Shown in pieces: positions 45,540 to 54,471 of a stretch of DNA of 64,000 bases (position 1 is its first letter; the number at the start of each line of letters is the position of its first letter). Origin of the DNA: Planctellipticum variicoloris (GTDB taxonomy: Bacteria; Planctomycetota; Planctomycetia; Planctomycetales; Planctomycetaceae). The stretch lies in NCBI RefSeq assembly GCF_030622045.1, contig NZ_CP130886.1, positions 62,001-126,000 of the forward strand, written 5' to 3'. The position numbers were made by a program, and so were the translations under genes. Under the pieces are notes generated by a model. That model was not told the DNA's origin and ran no database searches. It saw nothing but the letters and a program-made list of their open reading frames with translations.

Positions 45540-46460
45540 CTACGGAGTCACCTCCAGCACCCAGCAGAAGAGTCCCTTCGCGAGGTGCATCCGGTTATCC
45601 GCCTGCTGGAAGACGATGCTCTGCGGGCCGTCGATCACTTCATCGGTGACCTCGCGGCCTCGCTTCGCCGGGAGGCAGTGCATGAAGCGGGCGGTTCTGG
45701 GGGCCAGCCGCATCACCTGCGCATTGACCTGAAACGGCCCCAGCACCTGCTGTCGCTCTCCATCCTCGGCCTCCTGGCCCATGCTGGTCCAGACGTCCGT
45801 ATAGACGATCGACGCGTCCTTCAAGGCGTCTTTGAGATCGGAGGTCTGTTCAATCTCGGCCTTGGGGCAGCGCAGCCGCAGTTTGACCAGAAAGTCGTCC
45901 GGCAGGCGATAGTCATTGGGGGTGCAGACGGTCATCGGGACCTCGAGCATCGCACAGGCCGTGGCGAGCGACGCCGCGACGTTGTTCCCGTCCCCCACAA
46001 ACACGAATTTACGGCCGCGGATCTCGCCAAAGGCTTCCTGCATCGTGAACAGGTCGGTCAGCGCCTGGCAGGGATGACGCAGATCGGACAGGCCGTTGAT
46101 CACGGAAGTTCCGGAGAAGGCGACGAAGTCGTCGATGAGCTGCTGCGAAAACGTTCGCAGCACGATGACATCGCTGTAGCCCCCCAGCACCCGGGCCACG
46201 TCGCGGATCGCTTCTCGACCGCCGAGTCCCGCGTCTTTCGCCGGCAGAAAGATGCTGCTGCCGCCAAGCTGCATCATCGCCGCTTCGAAGCTGACCCGCG
46301 TGCGCAGCGAGGGCTTTTCGAAGACCTGCGTCAGAACCCGGCCGGCGAGCAGCGGCGGACGCTGCCCGTTCTCCAGCCCGACCTTCAACACGCGTGCGAG
46401 CGAAAAAATGGCGTCGACGTCCTCGCGTCGCAGTTCCAGTAACGAGTTCAGATGCCGCAT
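45540..46460 (-). CDS. argF: ornithine carbamoyltransferase
   Basis: 306 aa, normal length. It makes citrulline from ornithine and carbamoyl phosphate in the cytoplasm. Carbamoyl phosphate site SLRTRVSFEAAM (the S-x-R-T-R motif), the DVWTSMGQE loop and the ornithine/Cys site FMHCLPAKRG are intact. It follows argD on the same strand after 207 bases that include an intrinsic terminator and a repeat; expression is therefore probably at least partly independent of argD. Confidence 0.96.
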   Translation of the reverse strand: MRHLNSLLELRREDVDAIFSLARVLKVGLENGQRPPLLAGRVLTQVFEKPSLRTRVSFEAAMMQLGGSSIFLPAKDAGLGGREAIRDVARVLGGYSDVIVLRTFSQQLIDDFVAFSGTSVINGLSDLRHPCQALTDLFTMQEAFGEIRGRKFVFVGDGNNVAASLATACAMLEVPMTVCTPNDYRLPDDFLVKLRLRCPKAEIEQTSDLKDALKDASIVYTDVWTSMGQEAEDGERQQVLGPFQVNAQVMRLAPRTARFMHCLPAKRGREVTDEVIDGPQSIVFQQADNRMHLAKGLFCWVLEVTP

Positions 46461-46491
46461 AAACCGCCTCGACCGGGAAGCGGGTACGGGT

Positions 46492-46571
46492 ATCGGGATT
46501 CGGGTCTCGCAGAGCGACGCGAAGCAGTTCCGCCCAGTTCTGCGAGACCCGATACCCGAGGCCCGATACCC
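46492..46571. repeat. palindromic intergenic repeat, family B, copy 1
   Basis: CGGGTCTCGCAGA (46501-46513) pairs with TCTGCGAGACCCG (46539-46551), followed by a second CCCGATACCCGA unit. It shares GGGATTCGGGTCTCGCAGAG with 59546-59581 (opposite orientation). It lies between argD and argF. Confidence 0.65.
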
Positions 46572-46582
46572 GATTCTCCCCC

Positions 46583-46629
46583 CTTTGAAAAAAACGGCGG
46601 AGGGCAGACGTTCCGCCTGCCCCTCCGTT
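46583..46629 (-). terminator. intrinsic terminator after argD
   Basis: On the minus strand a GC-rich imperfect stem (46617-46629 with 46593-46607) is followed at once by a run of seven T (46588-46594 region). It lies 39 bases after the argD stop. A second small hairpin CCCGCCGC/GCGGCGGG precedes it. Confidence 0.7.
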
Positions 46630-46667
46630 TGAAACTCAGTGAAATCCCGCCGCTCCGCGGCGGGCGA

Positions 46668-47873
46668 TCATGCCTCTTGAGCCAGCTCCCGAATTGCCTG
46701 GCAGACGACTTCCGCCCCTTCATCGACCTCTTCTGCGGTAATGTTCAACGGCGGGAGCAGCCGGACCACGGTGTCGTGCGTGACGTTGATGAGCACACCC
46801 CGTTCCATACATCGACCGACGGCCGCCGTCGCCGGCACCGAGAGTTCGACCCCGATCATCATGCCGCGAACCCGAACATCTTGAATGATCGGCAGTTCTT
46901 CCCGCAGGGCTGCAAAGTGCCCGCGGAACCGCTCTCCCATCTGCCGGGCGTTCTCCAGCAGATTGTCTTCTTCAATCGTCCGCACAGTCGCCAGACCGGC
47001 CGCCATCGCCAGCGGGTTCCCCCCGAACGTACTGGCGTGCATTCCGGGCTTCAGGCTCGGGGCGATGTGGTCCCGGCAGACGAAGGCGCCGCAGGCCACC
47101 CCCGCCGCGAGCCCCTTGGCCAGCGTCATGATGTCCGGCTGCACGCCGGACTGCTGATAGCCGAACCAGTTCCCGGTCCGTCCCATTCCGGTCTGGACCT
47201 CGTCAAAGATCAGCAGCAGTTCCCGCTCATCGCAGATCTTGCGGAGTCCGCGCAGATAGTCGTCGTCCGGGATGTTTACGCCCCCCTCGCCCTGGATCGG
47301 CTCCAGCAGGATTGCGCACGTCTCGTCGTCAATCAGCTCTGCCACGGCATCGAGATCATTGAACGGAGCGTAGCGGAATCCCGGAAGGAGCGGGCCGAGT
47401 CCTTCGTGATACTTGGGCTGCGCCGTCGCCGTCACTGCCCCGAACGTCCGGCCATGAAAGCCGTTTGTGAAAGTGATGATTTTGTACCGGCCGCGCCCCG
47501 CGTGCAGGCGGGCCAGCTTCATCGCCCCTTCGTTGGCCTCGGCGCCGCTGTTGGCGAAGAAAACCTTGCCGAAGCTGCGCGTGCAGATCGCTTCGGCGAA
47601 CTCACCCTGCGACTCGGTGTACCAGGTGTTCGGGACGTGGATCAGGCTGGCGGCCTGCTCCTGAATGGCCCGGACCACCCGCGGCGGACAGTGCCCGAGA
47701 ATGTTGCAGCCCCAGCCCGGAAACAGATCCAGGTAACGCCGGCCTTCCGCGTCCCATACGCTCGTCCCCTCGCCGCGGACGATGCAGACGGGATACCGGC
47801 GATAGTTCGGGATCACGTACTTGTTGAACAGCTCGATCGTTTCCTGGCTGCTGCGTGAACTGACGGCGGACAT
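46668..47873 (-). CDS. argD: acetylornithine aminotransferase
   Basis: 401 aa, class III PLP transaminase. It converts N-acetylglutamate semialdehyde to N-acetylornithine; members often also act in lysine synthesis. Seen: [18 protein letters not shown] (phosphate loop), [15 protein letters not shown] with the PLP Asp, and TLAKGLAAG with the Schiff-base Lys253. It is downstream of argB by 87 bases in the same direction, and upstream of the terminator before argF. Confidence 0.95.
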   Translation of the reverse strand: MSAVSSRSSQETIELFNKYVIPNYRRYPVCIVRGEGTSVWDAEGRRYLDLFPGWGCNILGHCPPRVVRAIQEQAASLIHVPNTWYTESQGEFAEAICTRSFGKVFFANSGAEANEGAMKLARLHAGRGRYKIITFTNGFHGRTFGAVTATAQPKYHEGLGPLLPGFRYAPFNDLDAVAELIDDETCAILLEPIQGEGGVNIPDDDYLRGLRKICDERELLLIFDEVQTGMGRTGNWFGYQQSGVQPDIMTLAKGLAAGVACGAFVCRDHIAPSLKPGMHASTFGGNPLAMAAGLATVRTIEEDNLLENARQMGERFRGHFAALREELPIIQDVRVRGMMIGVELSVPATAAVGRCMERGVLINVTHDTVVRLLPPLNITAEEVDEGAEVVCQAIRELAQEA

Positions 47874-47960
47874 GGCGATTCGCTCCGGCGGGTGCGGTCA
47901 GACAACAAACGACTGCGGAGAGAGAGCATTGCCGTGAGGCGGTTCGGGTCCGCCTTTCGA

Positions 47961-48857
47961 CTAACGCACAATTTCCGTGCCGATCCCCTGGTTCGAGTAG
48001 ATTTCCAGCAGCACGGAGTGCGGAATCCGCGCATCGATAATGTGCACCTTGCCCACCCCCGCTTCCAGGGCTTCCAGGGCGGCTTCGACCTTGGGCACCA
48101 TTCCTGCGTCGATAATGCCGTCGCGAATCAGCTCGCGGCAACGGGCGGCATTCAGATGTGACTGCAGCGTCGAAGGATCTTTGCGATCCAGGAAAATCCC
48201 GGGAACATCGCTCAGAAACACGAGTTTCTCCGCCTGGATCATGCGGGCGACTGCCGCCGCCGCCGTGTCCGCGTTGACGTTCAGCTTGCCTCCCTGCTCG
48301 TCGAGGGCGACGGATGGGAGGACGGGGATCCGGCCTTCCCGGCACGTCATCAGCAGCAGGTCCCGATCGATATCGGTCACTTCGCCCACCCGTCCCAGAT
48401 CCAGCGGCGCACCGTCGGACCCGGGGAGCATCAGTTTCCGGCCCTTGAGGCAGTTGAGAGTGTCGAAGTGCAGGCCGACCGCATCTCCTCCCTGTCGGAT
48501 GATTTCGTCGACCAGCGACTGGCAGATGTCTCCCGCCAGAACCTTCGCGACGATTTCCAGCGTGGCGTCGTCGGTGTACCGCCGGCCCTGCACGAAGCGG
48601 GGCTCAATGCCGGCGCCGGCCATCGCGGCGTTGATCGCCTTGCCGCCGCCGTGGACCAGGATCGGCCGCATGCCGACCGCTTCCATAAAGATGACGTCAG
48701 TGAGGAAGGCGCGGACCGCCTCCTGCTCCTCCATGACGCTCCCTCCCAGTTTGATGACTACGTGCCGACCGCGAAACCGCCGGATCCAGTTGAGGGCTTC
48801 CAGCAGGACATCGGCCTTGCGAACGGCGTCGTTATCGAAGTGGGGGAGCGGGCTCAC
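47961..48857 (-). CDS. argB: acetylglutamate kinase
   Basis: 298 aa from a GTG at 48857 (GGAGAG upstream). It phosphorylates N-acetylglutamate, the second step of arginine synthesis. Features: nucleotide site [22 protein letters not shown], the substrate stretch [14 protein letters not shown], and [29 protein letters not shown] near the C-terminal half. The N-terminal helix (residues 12-25) resembles the extension of the arginine-inhibited hexameric enzymes, so feedback inhibition by arginine is likely. It is first in the argB-argD unit. Confidence 0.95.
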   Translation of the reverse strand: MSPLPHFDNDAVRKADVLLEALNWIRRFRGRHVVIKLGGSVMEEQEAVRAFLTDVIFMEAVGMRPILVHGGGKAINAAMAGAGIEPRFVQGRRYTDDATLEIVAKVLAGDICQSLVDEIIRQGGDAVGLHFDTLNCLKGRKLMLPGSDGAPLDLGRVGEVTDIDRDLLLMTCREGRIPVLPSVALDEQGGKLNVNADTAAAAVARMIQAEKLVFLSDVPGIFLDRKDPSTLQSHLNAARCRELIRDGIIDAGMVPKVEAALEALEAGVGKVHIIDARIPHSVLLEIYSNQGIGTEIVR

Positions 48858-48889
48858 CGCAAAGTCTCTCCAGAAAAGGGGAAACGACT

Positions 48890-48919
48890 ATTGTAGATCG
48901 AGGAGGATACGAGCGTCAA
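48890..48919 (-). promoter_or_regulatory. sigma70-like promoter of argB
   Basis: On the minus strand TTGACG (48919-48914) and TACAAT (48895-48890) are 18 bases apart; each matches the consensus at five of six positions. The start codon is 33 bases downstream. No Arg box was recognised. Confidence 0.65.
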
Positions 48920-49343
48920 TTCGGCCGGAACATGTTTCGCCGAAACGAGTTGCTGTCGACGTTGTACGATTGTGGTGGGATCGGGGGAGTGGAAGTGGCG
49001 GATTCGCGACGGCGAGCTTCAGCCGTTCCTGCAGCACGTTTCCCTCCCAGTCGCTCCGGACTTACAGTCGGACGAATGGAATGAGCCGGTCTGAGTCGCC
49101 ATGTTTCTGCAACTGAGGGCAGGACTCGGAAGTTGGGCTCCGATTCCAATTGTCTGCAGGCCGCTGGCATCGCGGTCGAAAACCGGAGCAAGACGCCCGC
49201 GCGACTGGCGAAAAACTTGTCGGTCAGTTCCGACTGATCGCCGACTCAAAAGAGAAAAGGTGCCGCATTCGCTAAGGAACGCGCCACCTCGTGGGAATCG
49301 GATTGTGTCAAACCCCGGGGCGATTCCCGGTTGCGTGTGACTT

Positions 49344-49374
49344 GTCTGGGGGAGTTGGCATGACTCCCCCAGAC
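49344..49374. terminator. strong hairpin downstream of the Cys-rich gene
   Basis: GTCTGGGGGAGT (49344-49355) pairs perfectly with ACTCCCCCAGAC (49363-49374), loop of seven bases. It lies 212 bases past the stop of the leftward Cys-rich gene and could be its terminator. The rest of the 729-base gap 48858-49586 shows no gene. Confidence 0.5.
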
Positions 49375-49586
49375 TCAGCCTCACGTTCCCGGTCCTGCCA
49401 CTTTTCCGACAGACCAGGCTGTCGGCTCAGGGCCGGGGTTCTCCTGCCGATGTCAAATTGTCCGTTCGTTGCGATTCCACCGCGAGGCAGCCCCGTGGCT
49501 TTCGAAGGCTTCCGGAGACCCGCCGGTTGCGGCCGGCGGTCCCCGGAGCGTTCACATCAGTTGCGGGTCAGACCCCGTCGTTGAAA

Positions 49587-50054
49587 TCAGTTGCAGCAGG
49601 CGGCAGCCGGAGCGGCACAGGTCGGAGCAGCAGCCGGAGCACAGCAGGTCGGCGCGGCGGCCGGAGCACAGCAGGTCGGCGCGGCCGGGGCGCAGCAGCT
49701 CGTCTTGTGGCAGCAGCCGAGCTTCGGCAGCTTGATCTTGCAGCAGGCGCTCTTGAACCCGCAGCAGGCCTTCTTCACGCGTTCGCCGCAGCAGCGAACC
49801 TTCTTAGGCTTGCAGCAGTGCGTCGTCGGAGCGCAGCAGGACGGAGCGACCGGAGCACAGCAGCTCGGGGCAGCGGCGGGAGCACAGGCCGGGGCCGCAG
49901 CGACCGGAGCGCAGCAGCTCGGGGCGGCAGCGGCGGGAGCGCAGCAGCTCGGCGCGGGAGCGCAGCAGCCGCCATGACGGTGGAACAGGCCGGCGTCGGC
50001 GCTGTTGATGCTGGCGAAACAAACCAGCGCGGCGGTAATCCATGCAAACTTCAT
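49587..50054 (-). CDS. secreted Cys-Cys repeat protein (planctomycete type), 155 aa
   Basis: Start ATG 50054, behind AGGAG. A signal peptide ([19 protein letters not shown]) is followed by about 130 residues with 30 more Cys, nearly all in 14 CC pairs. The outer parts are (S/T)CCAPAA-type repeats; the centre (about residues 80-120) is basic ([20 protein letters not shown]). Cys makes up about 20 percent of the protein. Planctomycete cell envelopes are known to be rich in cysteine proteins, so a disulfide-linked structural role or metal binding is plausible, not shown. The DNA is a GC-rich tandem repeat. Confidence 0.8.
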   Translation of the reverse strand: MKFAWITAALVCFASINSADAGLFHRHGGCCAPAPSCCAPAAAAPSCCAPVAAAPACAPAAAPSCCAPVAPSCCAPTTHCCKPKKVRCCGERVKKACCGFKSACCKIKLPKLGCCHKTSCCAPAAPTCCAPAAAPTCCAPAAAPTCAAPAAACCN

Positions 50055-50684
50055 CTCAAAATCTCCTACACAGCAAAGCCGAGGGAACGTGAGGCCTCTC
50101 CCGTAATCTTCACGCCGAACACCTTGTTCGGGTGACTGGGAGAGTCCAACCCAGACACGAGTTTCGCAAGACACTAATATTTTCGGCTTAGGCAGGGAGA
50201 AACGTCCGGGAAAGGGGCGTAATTTGCGGGATTCAGGTTGAGGGGTTGCGACCGAGAGGGTTGTTGCGAATGCATCGGCATCGTGTCGGCTGGATGACAC
50301 CCGTCGCGAAATCTGGTCATTTCTGCTCAAGTCGTGGACCCCGTTGGCGTGGGTCGGCAGCATCCGACAACCGCACCCGGACGTGAGCTGGACGATTGGG
50401 GTGTTTCTGCGGTCCCGCAACTGGGGTTCGCAGAGTCCGTCCGGGAATTCGGCGCGTTCCCCCGGCTGCGGAATGGGGCGTGCATGGCTGTGTCTGCGGG
50501 CCGGCCTGCCGGACTGGCCCGGCGCAGCGCGGCGGGCGATCCTCGAAATGGGGAGCGTCTTGCGGTCCGCAGTCACTGCGTCGTCTCCGAACACGGGGCG
50601 ACACCGCCCTGCGACTCACTCTATGCTGTGAGCAGCCCGTTCGGACCGGCAGGGCCGCGGCTGGCCGTGGGAGTTCCGACGTTC
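50055..50684. other. intergenic region between divergent genes
   Basis: 630 bases between the Cys-rich gene and the GAF-SpoIIE gene. An A/T-rich patch near 50176-50190 (ACTAATATTTTCGG) would suit the Cys-rich gene promoter, giving a leader of over 100 bases. The frame of the rightward gene is open from 50334, but the sequence before 50685 has no protein-domain character. Confidence 0.4.
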
Positions 50685-51986
50685 ATGGAAGCCATTGTGA
50701 CGAAGCGTACTGTACTGGCCGATCGAGTGGCCGCACTTCACAAGTTGCTCAGCGTCGCTCTGGATCTGGCGGCGGTGCAGGATCTGGACCGGATCTTGGA
50801 ACTGGTGACCAATGGCGTGTGCGACGCCGTCGACTGTGAGCGAGCGAGCCTGTTTCTCTATGACGACGAACGGATCGAGCTGTTTACCCGGATCACGACC
50901 GAGCTGGAGATTGCGGAGATCCGTCACAGCGCGGATCAGGGAATCGCCGGCTGGGTGGCCCGTCACGGGCAGTTGACCAATGTGCCGCATCCTCCGAGCG
51001 ATCCGCGCTGGAACGCCGGCTTCGACCGTCAGACCGGATTCACGACGCGCAATATCCTTGCCGTTCCGATCATGTCCGACGTCGACAGCCGACTGCTGGG
51101 GGTGCTGCAGCTTCTCAACAAAGCAGGCGACGGCTTCGACAGCTTCGACGAGCAGTTGATTCAGGTGTTCGCCGGTCACGCCGCAACGGCCCTCGAACGT
51201 CGTCGTCTGCTCGACGAAGCGCGACAGTCTCAACAGTACGCGGCCGCCTTCGAAACGGCCCGCAGCATTCAGGTGGGTTTGCTTCCGCAGCAGCTTCCGA
51301 CGGTTCCGGGCTACCGCATGGCGGCGCTCTGGCAGCCGGCCGAATTTGTGAGCGGCGACTACTACGACTGGCTGCAGCTTCCGGACGGGCGGCTGGCGAT
51401 CGTTGTTGGCGATGTCAGCGGGCATGGCATCGGCGCGGCACTGCTGATGGCGTCGGTCCGGGCGATGCTGCACGTTCTTGTGCGAACTCACTCGACGCCC
51501 GAGGCGATTTTGGCGCTCCTCCACGAGGGACTGGTCGCCGATCTGCGCGACAGCCGGTTTATTACGCTGGTGATGGCGACAGTCGACCCGGTTTCGCACG
51601 CGGTGCGGTTCGCGAACGCCGGCCATGCACCGGCACTCCATTACCGGGCCGCAACCGATGAGTTTGTCCGGCTGCAGGCGACGAGCCTGCCGATCGGCTT
51701 CCCGCAGATCGAGCTGCCGCCCATCGACAATCGGTTGTCGCTGGAACCGGGAGATCTGCTGCTCCTGGGAACTGACGGCATCGTTGAAGTGTCCAATGCC
51801 GCGGGCGACCTGTTCCGGACGGAGCGTCTGATGGACCTCGTACGCCGGCACCGCCGGGGAGGGCCACAGCATCTGGCCCGGATGATTGGCGAGACTATTC
51901 AGGATTTCCACGGCAAGCCGCTGCTGCCTGATGACTGCACGCTGGTCGTGCTGGAGCGCCAGGCGGATTCCCCGACAGCCGTGTAA
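50685..51986 (+). CDS. GAF domain plus SpoIIE (PP2C) serine phosphatase, RsbU-like
   Basis: 433 aa from the ATG at 50685 (GGGAG upstream). A GAF domain (ASLFLYDDERIELFTRI, IAGWVARHGQLTNVPHPPSDPRWN, RNILAVPIMSD) is followed by SpoIIE: ARSIQVGLLPQQLPTVPGY, SGDYYDWLQLPDGRLAIVVGDVSGHGIGAALLMA with metal Asp residues, VRFANAGHAPALHY and LLLLGTDGIVEV. The GAF likely binds a small ligand that tunes dephosphorylation of a STAS antagonist. It differs in sensor from the 44-45 kb homologue. No partner is encoded beside it. Confidence 0.9.
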   Translation: MEAIVTKRTVLADRVAALHKLLSVALDLAAVQDLDRILELVTNGVCDAVDCERASLFLYDDERIELFTRITTELEIAEIRHSADQGIAGWVARHGQLTNVPHPPSDPRWNAGFDRQTGFTTRNILAVPIMSDVDSRLLGVLQLLNKAGDGFDSFDEQLIQVFAGHAATALERRRLLDEARQSQQYAAAFETARSIQVGLLPQQLPTVPGYRMAALWQPAEFVSGDYYDWLQLPDGRLAIVVGDVSGHGIGAALLMASVRAMLHVLVRTHSTPEAILALLHEGLVADLRDSRFITLVMATVDPVSHAVRFANAGHAPALHYRAATDEFVRLQATSLPIGFPQIELPPIDNRLSLEPGDLLLLGTDGIVEVSNAAGDLFRTERLMDLVRRHRRGGPQHLARMIGETIQDFHGKPLLPDDCTLVVLERQADSPTAV

Positions 51987-52010
51987 CAACGTCGGTCCAA
52001 GACGGCGTCA

Positions 52011-52092
52011 GGTAGCCGGGACTGGACCGAAGGCGAGCCCCGGTCCGTGGGGATCCGGGGCAGCGCGAAGCCGTTCCTGCCCCGGTCGCCCG
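52011..52092. repeat. palindromic intergenic repeat, family A, copy 3
   Basis: Bases 52056-52091 match 14171-14206 at 31 of 36 positions, and the left end GGTAGCCGGGAC resembles the other left ends. It lies just after the phosphatase stop, in the same orientation as the other copies. Confidence 0.7.
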
Positions 52093-52653
52093 CCGTGCGG
52101 AGAGGTGGCCGGAGACTTTCTCCAAATCTCCAGGGATCGCTATTTGTCGCGGCCGACGCAAGCCACCTGGGAACTTGAACAAAATTCTGAAAGTTGATGC
52201 GTAACTTGTCAGATGGAGCGCACAATCCCTTCAGGGACATCCCCGAAGGTTGCGATTTTGTGTTCAATGACAAGTGCGTGACGTGAGAATCGCGACGGCT
52301 TGAGGAAACCCCTTGACATTCCGATTGCTCCGGGGTTACCGTCAACCCATCCATGAGTGCTGTTGTGTAAATTTTGCAATCTGGTTTTGAATCGAACCTG
52401 CCCCAGAGACTTGCCCGTAAACAATCAGTCGAGAGTCCGTTCGAGCCGGGTTTCGGCGGAACGGACGACCTGCCTGTGATTGACCCGCACTGCGACAGGA
52501 TTCTCCCAACCGCCGTCGTCGGCATTCTTCGGGAGCGGTTCCTGTCCGCAATTCACTGTCTGAAGAGAACGCTGTCGATGGTCACCCTGCGTTGCAGGGA
52601 CGACGCGGTCCCACAAGATCTTTCTGCGTTTCGTTTTCCGGGAGCTCGTGGTC
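52093..52653. other. long leader/intergenic region upstream of the DUF1501 gene
   Basis: 561 bases without a credible gene. TTGACA (52313-52318) and TTACCG (52336-52341) are 17 bases apart on the plus strand: a perfect -35 but a weak -10. If used, the leader would be about 300 bases. The region is less GC-rich than the flanks. Confidence 0.3.
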
Positions 52654-53976
52654 ATGAGCGAAAGCTGCAATCCGCGTCATTTTTCGCGGCTCAACCGCCG
52701 AGGTTTTCTGTCGGTTGGTGCGCTGGCCGGGGCGGGCCTGACGCTGCCGAATCTGCTCCGGATGGAGCAGGCGCGAGCCGACCTGAAGGATTACAAGAAC
52801 TTCGAAGGGACGGCGAAGTCGATCATCCATATCTTCCTGCCGGGCGGCATCGCCCATCAGGAGTCGTTCGATCCGAAGCCGCATGCGCCGATCGAGTATC
52901 GGGGCGAGATGAAGCAGGTTGCGACGAAGATTTCGGGCGAGTACTTCGGCGAAACGCTCGCGAAGACTGCCGACGTCGCGGACAAGCTCTGCGTGATCCG
53001 TTCGATGACGCACGGCGAAGCGGCTCATGAGCGCGGCACGCACAACATGTTTACGGGCTATCGCCCGAGTCCGGCGCTGGTGTTCCCGAGCATCGGGTCG
53101 GTGGTCAGCCACGAATACGGTCCGCGGAACAATCTGCCGCCCTACGTCTGCATCCCCAACATGCCGAACGAATACGCCGGCAGCGGGTACCTGAGCAGCG
53201 CGTTCGCTCCGTTCAGCCTGGGCAGCGATCCCGCCTCGAACGGCTACAAAGTCCGGGACCTGTCGCTCCCGAACGGCGTGGATGACAGCCGGTTCGCCAC
53301 GCGGCGGAATGCGCTGGACGCCGTCAACGCTCACTTCCAGAAGAAGGAGAAGTCGGACGACCTGAAGGCGATGGATACGTTCTACGATCGGGCGTATTCG
53401 TTGATCAGCTCGCAGCCGGCGCGCGAAGCGTTCGATCTGGAAAAGGAACCGGCCGAGATCCGCGACGCTTACGGTCGCAATACGGCCGGCGCCCGCATGC
53501 TGCTGGCTCGGCGGCTGGTGCAGTCCGGAGTCCGCCTGGTCAATCTGACCTACGGCGGCTGGGACATGCATAATCAGATCGTCGGCGGGTTCAAGAACCA
53601 GATGCCTGCGTTCGATCAGGCGTTCGCGATGCTGATCAAGGATCTTGAGCAGACCGGTCTGCTCAAGGAGACGCTGGTCATGGTTTCGTCCGAATTCGGC
53701 CGAACCCCGAAGATCAACGGCAATGCCGGCCGCGACCACTATCCGAAGGTCTTCAGCGTCGTTCTGGCGGGGGGCGGAGTGAAGGCCGGCTATATCCACG
53801 GCAGTTCGAACTCGACGGCGTCCGAACCCGAAGAGAAGGCGATGGGGCCGGAAGACCTCTTTACGACGGCTTACCACTGCCTGGGGATCGTCGCCGACAA
53901 GGAACTGATGGCGCCGGGCGACCGTCCGATCGAGATCGTCGACGGCGGCAGCGTGGTCAAAGAGATCCTGGCCTAG
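52654..53976 (+). CDS. DUF1501 protein with twin-arginine signal
   Basis: 440 aa from the ATG at 52654 (GGGAG upstream; GTG 52648 possible). The Tat signal is LNRRGFLSVGALAGAGLTLPNLL. The DUF1501 domain (alkaline phosphatase-like fold) shows IIHIFLPGGIAHQESFDPKP, HERGTHNMFTGYRPSPAL, and LVMVSSEFGRTPKING followed by GRDHYPKVFSVVLAGGGVK, with conserved Asp/His/Arg residues. Function unknown; these proteins go with DUF1549/DUF1553 genes in planctomycetes. It is the first of five rightward genes. Confidence 0.92.
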   Translation: MSESCNPRHFSRLNRRGFLSVGALAGAGLTLPNLLRMEQARADLKDYKNFEGTAKSIIHIFLPGGIAHQESFDPKPHAPIEYRGEMKQVATKISGEYFGETLAKTADVADKLCVIRSMTHGEAAHERGTHNMFTGYRPSPALVFPSIGSVVSHEYGPRNNLPPYVCIPNMPNEYAGSGYLSSAFAPFSLGSDPASNGYKVRDLSLPNGVDDSRFATRRNALDAVNAHFQKKEKSDDLKAMDTFYDRAYSLISSQPAREAFDLEKEPAEIRDAYGRNTAGARMLLARRLVQSGVRLVNLTYGGWDMHNQIVGGFKNQMPAFDQAFAMLIKDLEQTGLLKETLVMVSSEFGRTPKINGNAGRDHYPKVFSVVLAGGGVKAGYIHGSSNSTASEPEEKAMGPEDLFTTAYHCLGIVADKELMAPGDRPIEIVDGGSVVKEILA

Positions 53977-54069
53977 ATTGCGCATTGATTGCGGGAAGCT
54001 CGCATCCCTGGTCGGGGCGCGAGCTTCTTCCGCTGTCGCGGTCGGGGCCTGGTGAGAGAGGAGGCGGCG

Positions 54070-54384
54070 ATGCAGACCGTGGAGGTTTATCGAGCCGCGA
54101 ACGCTCTGCAGGCCCATCTGCTGCAGGCGACCTTGATCGACGCGGGAATCCGTTCGCAGATCGTAGGCGAGTTACGCCAGGGCGGGCTGGGCGACTTGCC
54201 GCTCGGCTGGTCGATACCGCGAATTCTGGTAGACGCAGACGATGAAGCCGCGGCCCGCGAACTGATCGTCGATTGGGAAGCTCAGGCGGGAACGGCGTCG
54301 CCGGATGATGACGTTCTGCCGGAAGATCTGGCTGCCGAGTTCGGCTCGGAGGACGAGTCGGGCTCGTCCGGCCCGCGCGAGTAG
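54070..54384 (+). CDS. DUF2007 family protein
   Basis: 104 aa from the ATG at 54070 (GAGAGAGGAGG upstream). The DUF2007 start is VEVYRAANALQAHLLQATLIDAGIRSQIVG and the domain ends RILVDADDEAAARELI; a short acidic tail follows. DUF2007 is a small putative signal-transducing or PII-like-fold domain. It lies between the DUF1501 and PPC-repeat genes, 93 and 87 bases from each, so it is probably in the same transcript. Confidence 0.8.
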   Translation: MQTVEVYRAANALQAHLLQATLIDAGIRSQIVGELRQGGLGDLPLGWSIPRILVDADDEAAARELIVDWEAQAGTASPDDDVLPEDLAAEFGSEDESGSSGPRE

Positions 54385-54471
54385 GGATGCTCCGCCATTG
54401 TGTGCAAGGGGGTTGCAGGATGCAGCCCGGCTTTGCCGGACGAGAGAAATCCGCTCCCCGCGGACTGGGAC

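Noticed and set aside
49591-49977. Gln-Gln-Ala-rich frame on the plus strand opposite the Cys-rich gene
   Set aside because: It only mirrors the CC-repeat coding sequence; it lacks a ribosome binding site and a signal peptide, unlike the minus-strand frame.
49591-50000. CRISPR-like array
   Set aside because: The regular repetition comes from codons of the CCAPAA repeats inside a gene; there are no unique spacers of constant length.
52582-54117. 511-codon minus-strand frame opposite the DUF1501 gene
   Set aside because: Antisense shadow; the plus strand has the Tat signal and DUF1501 motifs.
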